Position numbers and translations under genes: made by a program
Notes under the pieces: model-generated
Seen by the model: the letters and a program-made list of their open reading frames with translations, nothing else
Database searches by the model: none
What the model was told of the DNA's origin: nothing
From: Pyrocephalus nanus
Lineage: Eukaryota > Chordata > Aves > Passeriformes > Tyrannidae
Direction: 5' to 3'
Assembly: GCA_038380795.1 (NCBI GenBank)
Contig: CM076259.1
Coordinates: 66,183,741 to 66,247,740, forward strand
Length of the DNA: 64,000 nucleotides
Shown: in pieces, positions 39,219 through 50,560 of the stretch
Layout: every line of letters starts with the position of its first letter
Position numbering within the stretch: the first letter of the stretch is position 1

Positions 39219-39478
39219 TTTTGTAGGGGAATGTTAGGGGGCTGGTCTATGTAAAGTTGGTAATAAGGAGTGCTGAAACAGCAGTTTTGGATGAGTTGTG
39301 TTGTTCGTGTGCTAATTCTGAAATGTCTTTAAGAACTCTCTGGACACATATAGAACTGACAGTGATGTCATACCTGTATAAGTAATCCTCCATAAATGCA
39401 CAGATCTAATTTTTTCATCCTATTTTGGTTTCATAATTTCCATTTCATAATAGCAATAAACTGTGGTAAGCAATGCAT
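39219..39478 (+). mobile_element. Possible degraded LTR-like segment (tentative)
   Basis: A segment starting TGTAGGGGAATGTTAGGGGG has a TATA-like TGTATAAGTAA near 39375 and an AATAAA near 39455, an order seen in retroviral LTRs. The 3' end and a target duplication could not be defined, and I cannot name a family. It may equally be unique DNA, so this is only a pointer for a repeat search. Confidence 0.2.
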
Positions 39479-39480
39479 AT

Positions 39481-39573
39481 CTGGGGGATTATTCCACTTC
39501 TCAGGTGACTGAAGTCACTCAACCTTTAGCCTCATATCTTTCAAGACATCTGAGAAGTGCCATAATTCCCCAG
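39481..39573. repeat. Imperfect hairpin, 24-bp arms, about 45-nt loop
   Basis: The arm at 39481-39504 (starts CTGGGGGATTATT, ends CACTTCTCAG) is the near-perfect reverse complement of 39550-39573 (starts CTGAGAAGTG, ends ATTCCCCAG). Of 24 positions, 21 pair as Watson-Crick, one as G-T, and two adjacent ones mismatch. Pairing partly continues outward into GCATAT / AAATGTGC. The loop begins with its own small palindrome GTGACTGAAGTCAC (39505-39518). The size is compatible with a microRNA precursor or with the inverted ends of a tiny transposon. The sequence alone does not tell which. Confidence 0.85.
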
Positions 39574-42500
39574 AAATGTGCTGCCTGTCATGTCTTATTG
39601 CTTAATTACTTTGTACTTATCAAGTAGTTGCTCTTTAAATGAATGCAGAAGTACAGTATGTTTTACAATTATGGTGTGTATAGGAGCAGTATAACACTGT
39701 TATGGCAAAACATAAAATAAGTCATTGTTACAGCAGAAGTACAAACTAAGGCTGCAGTACAAACTAGGATAAAAACTATGATGTTTGTAGAACATTTTAC
39801 TGTTCTGGTAAGTATCTTGTGTATGGTTGAGTAATGTGACACTTTCAGCTTTAATAAGGATGTAAAAAAGGACCAGAAGGAAAAGACACAACAGATAATG
39901 CAAAACTAAACTCTAATTAGAGAGTTTATATTCCTTTTGCTATTGATAGCTTTGGGAATATATTAACATTTCTGAAACTAATGAAATCACATTAGTAGTG
40001 ATACTAGCATGGAAAAAACAAGTCAAATGGGTGTATAAATAACAATGAGGAAAGGCCACATATAGCTATTGATCTTCCAGAAAAGAAAGTGCCCAAGAAT
40101 GGGACACAGTGAATAAAAGAAACTCTTACATGCAGTAAAGGAAATCCTGTTTGATTTTTAATGAAATAGGTAAAATTAAGATGTTATTCATGGTTGTGAG
40201 CAACAGGAAAGGATGTGGAATTAAAAAACTCCATTTGCACAATTCCTAGGAGAACTATCGTTGAAAAACATCACAGCTAGTCACTTGGTTTCTTACTGGA
40301 GTGCTTTCCATCCTTCCTTTCCTACAGCTAAAGCAGGGTTCTCTGGAAGTAGGTTTTTATCTTAAGTGAAAAAAAAAGAACCCAAGAGAAAGCTACTCAG
40401 ACATAACGGGCTAGATTTTATGTGTCTGACTATCTACATAAGTTCCCAATCTACTTCTGAGCTACAGAAGGACAGAAATTAAATACTAAAAAATATTAGG
40501 AACATGGATATGAATATCATGAGTTCAATATACGTTTGAAAATATGTATTTATTAAAGAGACTACATTCCCCTCCTGGTGGTGCTAAAAATAACATTCAT
40601 CTTTTTAAAAGCAGGAAACATAGGAACACATATAACAAAATCTGCTCCGGTTTGTCTACTGAGTTTAGAGCACTAGCTGTCTAGGAGGAGCCGCACAAAA
40701 AGATTCAACCAGCCTAGGAATTCTGCAGTGTATAGTGCAGTAATTCAAAACCAAGGAAATAACTTGACTGCTTTCATACAAGAATACTAAGCTCAAAGAC
40801 AGTTTTAATGGTTTGGAAATACAAAAAGATATATTTAGCAATATAACAAAATACTATTTATTCACAACTGTTTTATCTGTATTGTCTGTACCATGTAAAT
40901 AAACTTAGAATAGATTATAGAGATTATAATTACATATATAATTATATATTATATAATTATAGAAAATAGATATGATTGCTAATACTGATTGTCTCATTTA
41001 AAAGTGGATTTTTATGCTAATGTAACATATTTCAGTAACAGAACTATAATGCTTCATTAAAGGGAAAATGACTGAAATTAAATTCTACTTTACACTTACC
41101 ACGTCTTGCATTCCCTCATTTTGGCTTGCTGGCAAAAATCAATGCTTTGGCCTGCTCAGACATGTCTTTCCCCTTCAGAGAAGACATCCCACTCAAAGCA
41201 CCATTGCAAAAGTGACTGACTGACAGACATATGACAGGCATACAAATACAAGTACAATGTCTCATGCAAGTACAACATCTCAATGTTTCAGAGCAATTTT
41301 CCTTCCACAGTAGGTCAAGAAGAAAGTTCCTCTTGGAGAAACAAGGCTGAATTTAGACAAAATAAAATCCAAAGCACCTTCATTACCCTGATAATACATG
41401 ATTCAAGAAAATCGTAATATGTAACACACATCATCTCTGAATCTATAGTGTGTAACAATGAACCTGAAAGAAAATAGAATTGAAAATTCCCAACCAAACT
41501 CAAAGCGTAACACTATCTCTGTCCATTGCAGTATGAATATTAATTCATGTTCTAACAAGCTCCTTCACATTCTGCCTTCACTGTGATGCTAGGAACTTAT
41601 CTATTAATGCTGAATACTTAGAGTGAGAAATTTTAATACTCTGCCATACTAGAAAAAAACTTCCCATGCTAGCATCCTAATTTTCTCAATACTTACTGTC
41701 ACTGCAACCCTTAATTTAGAGCACAGAAGTGGCACAACGGTAAATTACAGCGCTCCTCAAAAGCTTCACCTTCCAACCCCAGCACTGTGATTGTGTCAGA
41801 AATTGAAAGAAGTAGAAGAGTTTATTTCTCAGTGACTGTGATGTCACACTGAGCAAGAAGGAACACATGACGTGAAGAGATTTGCAGTGCCAGTGTACTA
41901 GTTCAGAGCTCGTCACTCACATCTGAATTTCTCAAGCATTCTTCTTGGCAATTTTTAAAACTTGTCACTTAAAAGCCTCTGGAAAACAGTTAATAAGGGT
42001 GGTGCACTGAGTTGGTATAATGTTGAATGCCATTTAGATGTAGATATATTTGCTTCATCAATTTAGAAATAATCTGGTTTTAATTAAAAAAAAAAAAAAG
42101 AGAGAGAAGTCAAAGAAAGAATTCTACATACAGAAGAGCACTAAGAAGGGATTTTTTTCCTAACTGCTAGGGGATTTTTTCTCAGCTGATGTTACTTGGA
42201 TGGTGATAGCTTTTCATACCTTGGGTAAAGATATGGAAGCTAGGTCAGAGATGAAGCTACATAAAAACTACAAGTTGTTTTTCAAAGACTAAAATTGTCA
42301 AAGTAACTCATGAACAGTATTTGATCAGCAAGTTCCAAAAATCTAGTCTGGGGCCATGCATAAAGGCAGTCACAGAGGCAAAGAAGAATGATGTATTATC
42401 TCAGAGGATGACATCATTTGTATGTTCTCTGTGGACCTGAAAGGTCTTGTAACCCCCCGTATGAAAATGTTTAATTAATTAACCTACCTGGATTCCTCTC

Positions 42501-42668
42501 AGCTAGAGCCAAGACTTTATTATACAGTCTGTGAGTGATAGAGACTATATTAAACCAAGGAAATTCATAAGCAAATAATTCAAGCTCCTTTCTGACCCAA
42601 ACATGGCATCACCTTTCTGCTTCTTGGTCCCCAGGAACACAGAAAGGGGATTCATTGCTCTCTCAGAG
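39574..42668. other. Non-coding unique DNA
   Basis: No gene or transposon is recognised. Contents: an AT-only palindromic patch at 40921-40963 and an A run followed by (GA)n at 42085-42108. Short minus-strand frames at 39700-39903, 41315-41503 and 41716-41916 lack domains. Confidence 0.55.
40921..40963. repeat. AT-rich self-complementary patch
   Basis: ATAATTACATATATAATTAT and its near copy can pair with themselves. Nearly every base is A or T. It is a simple AT-rich repeat. Confidence 0.8.

Positions 42669-42722
<54 letters not shown>
42669..42722 (+). repeat. Poly(A) run of 54 nt
   Basis: Fifty-four uninterrupted A lie between CTCTCAGAG and GCGCCAGGG. This is by far the longest homopolymer in the window. 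Avian CR1 does not make poly(A) tails, so if it marks a retrocopy it came by another route. No AATAAA lies in the usual place just upstream, and the 190 bp upstream do not resemble a gene I know. The poly-Phe and poly-Lys frames through it are meaningless. Confidence 0.95.
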
Positions 42723-42723
<1 letters not shown>

Positions 42724-43180
42724 CGCCAGGGTGAGTGAGGGGGATTGAGGGTTTGGCATGCACAGCAGCACATTTCTGCAAACAGATTGAGACTGTCACA
42801 CAGCACTAGCTTTTTTTTCTGGCCTGTCAAGGGCAGAGAAGTTTTTTGGCCCACCTGGCAGTTGGGAGCCAAGGGACAGGCAGGGGAACAGGTCAGATGG
42901 GTCTCCGACATGCCCAGTTTGCAGACCAGAGACAGAACTGGAGAAAGGAGGTGAGTAGTGTCTCTGGAGTATTGCAAGAGCAAAGAAGGTGACATGCACT
43001 GAAGTGGAAGAAGACAGAGGTATCCAGGAGATATCGTGGCATGAGGTAACTCAGGGTACTACAATAAGACAGACCGAGAAGTTTAGAAAGAAGCAGGGAA
43101 TATAAGGGCCAAGCAAAGCACTAGGTTGACCAGCAGGTGTACAGGAAGAAGACAAACTGAACCCTTTAATGGCTCAGTTT
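42723..43180. other. GC-elevated unassigned segment after the poly(A) run
   Basis: From GCGCCAGGGTGAGTGAGG to about 43180 the DNA is clearly richer in G and in CAGG/GGGA words than its surroundings, with the change exactly at the poly(A) run. It has open frames on both strands (42745-42954 plus, 42663-42995 minus) but none with a domain. It may be an unrecognised repeat or retro-inserted sequence. Confidence 0.45.
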
Positions 43181-45175
43181 AAAGCATGTGCTGCTGCCGG
43201 GACTAACACTATTTTAACACTTCTAGTATGAATTTTGGATAAAACAAAATTGTCTGCAGATGAAAGTATTAGTTCCAGGAAAGTTGCTGTAATATCTTTC
43301 CAAGGAGAGTGAGTAATTTCTTCTTATTTTTTCCATTTAAATGCTGAATGGAACTACCTCTGATCAAAAGCATGATCTGGGTGAAGAATGGTGCAGCCTA
43401 ATTTATAAAAAAACATACGATGAGGCAACAGACAAAGACAAGAGAAAAACTGCGTAAAATCAAATGTTGAAGTATTTATGAAAGATAAACAAATGAAGAA
43501 TAAAAATTGTACCTTAAGGAATTTTTTACAGTGTTGTAATTGTACATTCAAACCCCCTCTACTGCTAATTGGAATATCCTTCATCTCACTTGTGAGGCTA
43601 CTTACAGTAATTTTATTTAACTCTTCCCTCATAAATTCAGTTCAGTCTTTGCAAGCAATACACTGCAGAAAACTATCTTGTTGCATCGTAAAATAAGTAT
43701 GCCAGTCCAAAAATCACAGAGGATGGTAGTTTTTGTTTTCTTAATGGTAGCTAGCAAAAAAATCTTGCTAAAATATTCTGTATGTAAGAGTAAAAATCTA
43801 TTATCATTCTTGATGCTTCTAACCCAGTGGAATTCATGTTTTATAAATGAAATGTTAGATCTTATTTCTTTATTGACTGGCAAAGGCCAGGAAAATCCCA
43901 GATGAATACCTACAGTAGATCTTTTCTGACATGGGGCAATTGGTTGTTTCATTACAGGGAAATCAAACCAGATGTAACTTGATTCTTTATTACCTTCTTG
44001 TAGGGGAGAAATGGATCAATCTTTGGAAACCAGTATGGACAATAATTTAGATGATAACTTGAAGAAAATATATTTTAGTGTTTAAGGGCAGACAAAATCA
44101 TGAAATTTTGCTTTAGAGCATTTCAAACTTAGGAAAAAGCACTGCTGCACTTAAAATATAGGGACATTTTGTCAATACTAGAAAAATAAATTTTTACAAT
44201 ATTTTATTTCATTATTACTTTTAAAACTTCATGGTATGAGGGTTGGGAAATATTTAAACTTGTGTAAAGGACTTTTACCTAATGGTAAAAATAATGTGTA
44301 TTTCATCCATGTTAGAGAAGAATGACAATATCCCCAGATCCCCTCATTTAGGCTGACTGCTTCTCATTTCTCTGTAGTTGACAAATCTTAACTGCTCATG
44401 CAAATTCCATCTGTAGTCAGTCATGAAACATAGGTTATCCAGATGGTGAGTCAACATATGTTTTTAGATGCATTTCTATGGAGGGAATGAAACCTGCTTT
44501 GGAGACCTTCCTTTTCCCTACTCCTTCCTGAGGTAGACTTACCTAAGTTTATAATTAAACTTGAAAATTGGACTGTATAGAAAACTTGAATCAGTTAATT
44601 TAAATGAGAAGTAACCCAGCTTTACTGATTAATTTCTAATTACCTAAATATGCAAATATGTAAAGAAAATGCATGAAATTACATTTACTATATACTTGAA
44701 TTATACAACACTCAGCAGTATACAAGCTAAATTTGATATAACAACAGTTGGATTAGATGTATAAGATTAATAATTATTAAGGCATAATAAACTTTGCTAA
44801 AGGAAATCTCAAGAAGTTCAACAAAATGAAATGCAGTCTTACACTGTGGAGGAATAACCATGCACCAGGAATAACACTGATTCCCAGCTGGAAAGTAGTT
44901 AGGTAGAGAAGGATCTGGCTGACTATAGGCCAGCAATGTGCCTTTGCAACAAGAACCATGGATATCCTGGAACTTCATTAAGAAGAATGCTGCCAGTATG
45001 TTAAGGCAGGTGATTCTTTGCTTCAGTTCAGCCCTGGTGAGAAATATCTGGAGTGATGGAACCGGTTCTGAGCTCTCCAGTGTAAGACTGGAGTGTGAAC
45101 TTACTGAAGTGCAGGAGGTGATGGGCACAAACTGAAACATGGGAAATTCCACTCAAACATAATAATTTTTTGAAT
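43181..45175. other. Non-coding unique DNA
   Basis: No gene or repeat is recognised. Overlapping frames at 43478-43952 on both strands, and a 141-codon minus frame at 44727-45152 crossed by two other frames, have no domain and are taken as chance. Confidence 0.5.
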
Positions 45176-45196
45176 TTTCTTTTTTTTTTTTTTTTA
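45176..45196. repeat. T-rich run
   Basis: TTTTC is followed by 15 or so T, directly before the CR1 fragment. It is a simple homopolymer. Confidence 0.9.
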
Positions 45197-45199
45197 ACT

Positions 45200-45356
45200 G
45201 CCGAAGTGGTCAAATACTGAAACAGGTTGCCCAGAGAGGCTATGGAGTTTCCATCCTCAGAGATAAAAAAAAACCCCTATCTAGCTGACCCTGCATGGTC
45301 TAGATGATCTCCAGTGGTGCCTTCCAAATACACTCTTTTTTTGATTCCATGATATA
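45200..45356 (+). mobile_element. CR1 LINE 3' end, plus strand
   Basis: CR1 3' untranslated text in sense orientation: 'gaaacaggttgcccagagag', 'gctatggagtttccatcctc', 'ctagatgatctccagtggtg' and 'ccttccaaatacactc', ending in a degraded TTGATTCCATGATAT in place of the terminal octamers. It is severely 5'-truncated, and a short A run (45267-45275) interrupts it. No coding part is present. Confidence 0.92.
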
Positions 45357-45639
45357 AAACCTGAATGAAATCATGCTCTTCCCTGACCTGCAAAGATGTG
45401 AAAATGAACCAAGTCATAGCAAAAATAAGAAAGGAACACTTTGTCTCATTGAGATGAGCCTCTTCTTCAAGGGATTTGACAACACCTCACTAAACAATCT
45501 TAATAACCATTATCAAATGCCACAAAGCATATGCTTTGTAACCAAATCATGCTTACAAAAGAAACTTATCCTTACTGGAAAATTTCATTAAATACAAAAT
45601 AGGAAGGAGTTTGGATTTTACCTAGTCCTTTCTTTTCCT

Positions 45640-45880
45640 CTGAGACATGGTCAAGACCATACTTGCCAGAATTCTGCTAAATTTAGTCTTGAAAATATCC
45701 AGGTAAGGGGATTTCGGACGATCCATATGCAATCTGTTTCAAATAGTTTCAGTAGCTTTAGAGCTAGAAAACCTTTTCCTGATACCCATGCTCACCTGGT
45801 CAATGAGCAAGGAGAACTCTTTACAGTATTCTTGTATATTGGTAAGCAATTAAGATATGCATAACCACTCAGTGTTCTTT
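45640..45880 (-). mobile_element. Old, degraded CR1 fragment, minus strand (tentative)
   Basis: The plus strand carries a reverse CR1-like order: 'cttgaaaatatccaggtaag', 'ggggatttc', a damaged 'caatctgtttcaaatagttt' and 'aaaaccttttcctgataccc'. These correspond to the family phrases about a block that is 'crushed' in CR1 3' regions. Similarity fades after 45800, so the downstream limit is a guess. Confidence 0.55.
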
Positions 45881-47454
45881 GTCCTAAAACAAACATCCCA
45901 AACAACCAACCATTTTTCCCAATGAAATGTTTTTCATCAGAACTGTCATCAGGCAAAATTCTGACAGTCTTCAAAATCCCAGACCTCATGTACATGTGAC
46001 ATAGAAATTGCAACAATAAGGGAAGACAACAGAGAAACGACTGCTAAGCCACAGAAAGGGATGCAGATGCATTGGGATACAATCTTCAAGACAGAATCAG
46101 TACAAGTTAAGTGAAAAATGAGGGAAGAATAGATTTTCCTGAAAGTGGTTGCAATTTTCAGGTAGTTTTTAATGTGCATCTTGTCTTGATAACGGCAAAT
46201 GCAAGATGTAAAAACTGGCACAGTAGTAGCCTTTCCTAGCTTTACTGCACTTTTTCTAATAGCTAAAGGTCACTCAAGATTTATGCCTACCAAAATAAAA
46301 AGGTGAGTTGTTAATGGCTAATGTAGCCAGGTCCTGTATGCTTGTCTGTTTCAGTTCATTTAACAGAAGTCATGAATCCTATCTAAAATGAGGAAAACAA
46401 ACAAACAGATAAGAATGTTGTGCCTTTTGGGGGAATACAGTATAGCATTAGAAGCACATTGCACCTCAATATTTGAAACCTGAATTTTGCAGTAAAGTTC
46501 TTAACAGGCTGATTCTTCAGTCTTTTATGAATGGAAAATTTTCATTTAAAAAGTAGGATATAGTCATATCTTCTACCTCTGAATTTGTAGACGTCTGAAT
46601 AGTTTAGTTCAGAATAGACCAGTATTTCCAGTATCTTCTATTTTTTTATTTTTTTTTTTAACAATTGCAATAGAAATTAAGTCAGCATTTTGGTAATTGT
46701 TGCAGAGAGCACAGTTATTTTTCTGGATATGATATTTTTTCTGGAACAAACAATCTCATATTCTTTCTGTCAGCATGGAAACCCTTGCTATGATATTGAA
46801 TTAAGAGCTACCCCTTGACAGCCATCTTCATGTAATGTCCAAAACCTTTTTCACCATCACAGGTACAGTAAATGCCTGAGATCTTTGCTTGAAGAGTGGA
46901 GAAGTTGATTCATACCTTTGTGATGTCTAGGCAGGCCTACAGAAATTTATTCTTTTAGATAAGTCAAGCTAAAATGCCTGCTAAAATGCATTTCCAATTT
47001 TGTTAAAACACCAGTTGCTACAAATCTACCCAGACTCAATATTGTTTATCAACCCACTTCTGTAAGTGGTTCCATTTACTTCTGGTAAAACATTACATTT
47101 ATTTTAAAGGAAAGATTTCATCCGGAGAACCATACTTGATAATGTGAGTGTTTATTTAATAGATTTTGAAAGGGACTTTTAAGTATGTCACCATAAGCAT
47201 TTGCACATGTAAGTAATAGAGTTTATGCTTGCAAAGCCCATTTTGCCGAAAGAGATTTGCTTCTGCATCCTACATGTAGGAAAGTGCTAAATCTATCATA
47301 TGCATGCAGAGATGACAAGGTTTTAAAATTGTCAAAGAGGAAAAAGTTTTGAGTACATCCATGGAGCCAGAAATTCCAGAATTTGGCTCAGATTATAAGT
47401 GGATTTTCTCTGGATGGTACCAGAATTCTCCTGAGAAGCTCTCTGCCCAGGGCT
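45881..47454. other. Non-coding unique DNA
   Basis: No gene recognised. Minus frames at 45792-46016 and 45949-46221 overlap and lack domains. T-rich runs lie at 46640-46660. Confidence 0.55.
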
Positions 47455-48474
47455 TGGATGGATTACTGTTCACTATGCAAAAAAAAAGATGGACGGCCAA
47501 GCCCAGAGAGCGGTGGTGAATGGAACTGAATTCATATGGCAGCCAGTCATAATTGGCTTAGTACTGGGGCCAGTTCTGTTTAATACCTTTATCCATGATC
47601 TAGATAGAGGGATCAAATGCACCCTCAGTAAGTTTGCAGATGACACCAGGTTGGGTGAGAGTGTTCATCTGCTGGAGGGTAGAAAGACTCTGCAAGGGGA
47701 TCTGGACAGGCTGGATTGATGGTTCAAGGCCAGTCATATAAGGTTCAGTTAAGGCCAAGTGCTGAGTCCTGCATTTTGATCACAACAACCCCATACAGCA
47801 CTACAGACTGGGGGAAGAGTGGCTGGAAAGCTGCCCAGCAGAAAAGGACCTGGGGGTGCTAGTTCATAGCTGGCTGAACATGAGCTGTCATTGTGCCCAG
47901 GCAGCCAAGAAGTCCAAGGGCATCCTGATTTGAGTCAGAAACAGTGCGGTTAGGAGGACCAGGGCACTGATCATCCCCCTGTACTCGGTACTGGTGAGTA
48001 CTGGGCATCTCAATTCAGGAAGGAAATGGAGGTGATGGAGTGTGTCCAGCAAAGAGCAACGAAGCTGGTGAAGGGTCTGAAGCACAAGTCTTATGAGGAG
48101 TGACTGAGGGAGAAGAGGAGGCTGGGTAGAGGAAGCCTCTAGGAGATTGAAAGGAGATTGTAGTTGGGTGGTGGTCAGCCTCTTCTCCCAAGTAACAAGC
48201 AACAGGACGAGAACAAATGGCCTCAAGTTGCCCCACTGGAGGTCTAGATTAGATATTAGGGAAAAATTCATCATGAAAGAGGTTGTCAAACATTGAAACA
48301 GGTTGCCCAGGGCAGTGGTAGAGTCCCAATCCCTGGAGGTATTTAAAAGATGTGTAGTCTTGATGCATAGGGACATGGTTTATTGGTGTACTGGGAAGTG
48401 ATGTGTTAACAGTTAGACTCAATGATCTTAGAGGTCTTTTCCAGTCTAAACAATTCCACGATACTCTGATTGCT
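47455..48474 (+). mobile_element. CR1 LINE, about 1 kb, 3' half of ORF2 plus 3' UTR
   Basis: This is a 5'-truncated sense-orientation CR1. It enters inside the reverse-transcriptase domain (TGGATGG... block), runs through the C-terminal part of ORF2 ('gagtgtgtccagcaaagagc'), and ends in the usual 3' UTR ('gaaacaggttgcccagggca', 'gtagagtcccaatccctgga', 'actcaatgatcttagaggtc'), with a worn terminal octamer near 48460. Stops and small indels are present. The 162-codon minus-strand frame at 47888-48376 lies antisense to this element and is not a gene. Confidence 0.93.
47489..47719 (+). pseudogene. CR1 ORF2 reverse-transcriptase fragment
   Basis: This 76-codon frame inside the CR1 copy shows reverse-transcriptase landmarks: [10 protein letters not shown] (family [10 protein letters not shown]), then [15 protein letters not shown], then FADDTRLG, whose Asp-Asp pair is the catalytic metal-binding core, then LQGDLDRLD. 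The frame is stopped right after LDRLD, where the family continues with a Trp. The copy is dead. No endonuclease domain is present because the element is 5'-truncated. Confidence 0.92.
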
Positions 48475-49839
48475 AAAGGAGCAATTTCAGGACAATGCTG
48501 TTACAGCTCACTTCCTGTTTTAGTGGTTTTCAGAGAAACAATCTGGTAGTTTGTCTCAATTATTTTTTTTTCCTGTAACCATACTTAACATAAATTGCTA
48601 AAAACAGAAATGGAAACTCTGCTAATCTCAACCAATTTTCTGCATGAAAACTGTATATTTCTTCTCCTTATTTGTGCATATAACCTAATAAAGTGTTATT
48701 GAAATAGATTGTTTCTTTTAGAAAGACATCTGACATTGATAAAAGGACTCCAAGTGATGAGGAATTTACCATATTCTTCACTAATCCATTGCAAAGCTGA
48801 TTGCCCTCAGTTATAAATGTGTATCTTGCATCTACTCTTTCAACTGAAATCCCTTGCGACTGCACGTTGGTTCAAGTAAGATGCCATGACTTGTGTAAGA
48901 GCTTAATACATCAATGACTGCTTCAAGTGCTGACAATACAAAATGAGTGGGCTTTCTCCAACCATCAGATCAGATACAATAATCTTGTTACAGAACATTT
49001 ATGCTTAAATTTAAATTTATAAAGCATTGCACAGGTTTTTAACCATGCTATTTCACTGACCATAATGGAAATTGTCTGACTGCATGCCCTACAAGCTGCT
49101 GATAAAATGTATGTGTTAGGCACTAAGGGCAAGATATATAAAATGAATTGGGTGCTGCTGTGCTGGGATTTGTAATGCCTAAACTTTTAAGCTGCTTGAC
49201 TTCCTTTTTGCTATCAAGGTCCTGGATTAGATGGCCAAGACTTAGTGGGAATAACAGCATAAATCAGTGGGAGCACATAGCTGTCTCACAGCAGCCCACA
49301 ACCTCTGTAGGAAGCCTCTTTATTCTATCTGTGATAAAGCTTTAGCTATTGCTAAGGAGGAAATATATCTTGAATTGCATTTCTGGCCACAGTTTAGCAG
49401 CTTACTCTGAAATTAGAAGGCACTGACGATGCTTTCTGTACTTTCAAATCATGTGTCCAAGAGGTAGCTATACTTATCCCCTTCTGTGTGAGGGAATAAG
49501 ACAGAAGAAACACTTTAAGAGAAAGTAATAAGGGTGATGGCTCTTTTATATGAAAGGACCTAGGTTAAACCTCCTTTGCAGCATATGTGAAATAAGAAAT
49601 CAGCTCCTTCATATGCCTGAAATAATTTCATCCCCACAACCCGAAAGATCAACCCAAGCACAGCAGACTTCATTAAACTCTTTTCTGAACTGCACTACAA
49701 AGTTGCATACAGCCATCACCCTTCAAATTAATTTCCTAAACCAGGTGCCCAGCATGATGTTCCCGGCATCCCCATTCTCTAACCTTGCATTCCCAAATAA
49801 AGATTTAAATCTCACATTCCGCATGCCTCTCAGTCTTTC
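48475..49839. other. Non-coding unique DNA between two CR1 copies
   Basis: No gene or repeat is recognised. Short frames at 48668-48865 (minus) and 49148-49345 (plus) have no domain. A 100-codon frame at 49550-49852 (plus) runs into the CR1 boundary and is not supported. Confidence 0.55.
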
Positions 49840-50560
49840 ACGGAATCACTAAATGTTTGGAGTTGGAAGAGAGCTCTGGAAGTTATCTAGTTCAACTCCC
49901 ACTGCTCAAGTAGGTCACCTAGAACTGGTTACCCAGGACCATGTCCAGAGTGCTTTGAATATCTTCCAGGAGGGAGATTCCACAGCCTCTCTGAGCATCC
50001 TGTTGCAGTGCTTAGTCACTCGCAGTGAAAGAGTGTTCCTTGATGTTCAGATGCAACTTTCTGAGTTTCAGTTTGTGCCCACTGCCTCTGGTCCTGTCAC
50101 TAGGTACCACTGAAAAAGAGCCTAGTTCTATTGTTTTTCACCCTCCCTGAAGATACTTATATACAGTGACAAGCTCCTCCTTCAGCCTTCTCTTCTCCAG
50201 GCCAAACTCTTTCAGACTTTTCTCACAAGAGAGATGCTCCAATCCTTTCATCATCCCATGGCCTTTTGCCGGACTCTCTCCAGCATGTTTGGAGATTTGC
50301 CTAGCACCGTCCAGTAATGAGAAGCCCAGAATTGGAAACAATACTTCAGAAGTGTCCTCACCAGTGTTGAGTAGAGGGAAAGGATCACCTCCCTTGCCCT
50401 CACAGCAACCACATGAAGCAATCCAGGATGTTACTGACTTTCCTCATGTCAAGGGCTGCTTCATTTTGAGCTAGTTGTCTACCAGGACCCCCAGGTCCTA
50501 TTCTGCAAAGGTGGGCAGTCCCCAGAATAAATTGGTGCATTTCCACTCTGCTGCTCCCAT
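49840..50560 (-). mobile_element. CR1 LINE fragment, minus strand, 3' UTR plus end of ORF2
   Basis: The plus strand begins with a reversed CR1 end (CACGGAATCACTAAATG, then 'ttggaagagagctctggaag') and continues through 'gtgcccactgcctctggtcc' and 'aagctcctccttcagccttc', the reverse of the ORF2 C-terminus. Farther on come 'tctaccaggacccccaggtc' and 'aataaattggtgcat', which match the region upstream of that end. The 5' limit near 50560 is approximate. The subfamily differs from the copy at 47455-48474 in its longer tail. Confidence 0.92.
50138..50341 (-). pseudogene. CR1 ORF2 C-terminal fragment
   Basis: The 67-codon minus-strand frame includes GLEHLSCEKSLKEFG and LEKRRLKEELVTVYKYLQGG. These correspond to the conserved end of CR1 ORF2 (the stretch with LEHLSYEERLRELG and LEKRRLRG, then VYKYL). 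Some residues are lost between the two blocks. It lies inside the CR1 fragment and is not functional. Confidence 0.9.

Noticed and set aside
42545..42999. Poly-Phe open frames on the minus strand
   Set aside because: Produced only by the 54-nt poly(A) run.
45792..46221. Two overlapping minus-strand frames (74 and 90 codons) as a split gene
   Set aside because: The first partly overlaps a degraded CR1. No domain or shared frame logic supports a gene.
47888..48376. 162-codon minus-strand open frame, the longest in the window
   Set aside because: It runs antisense to the CR1 copy at 47455-48474. Sense-strand features (FADDT, CR1 3' UTR) explain the sequence.
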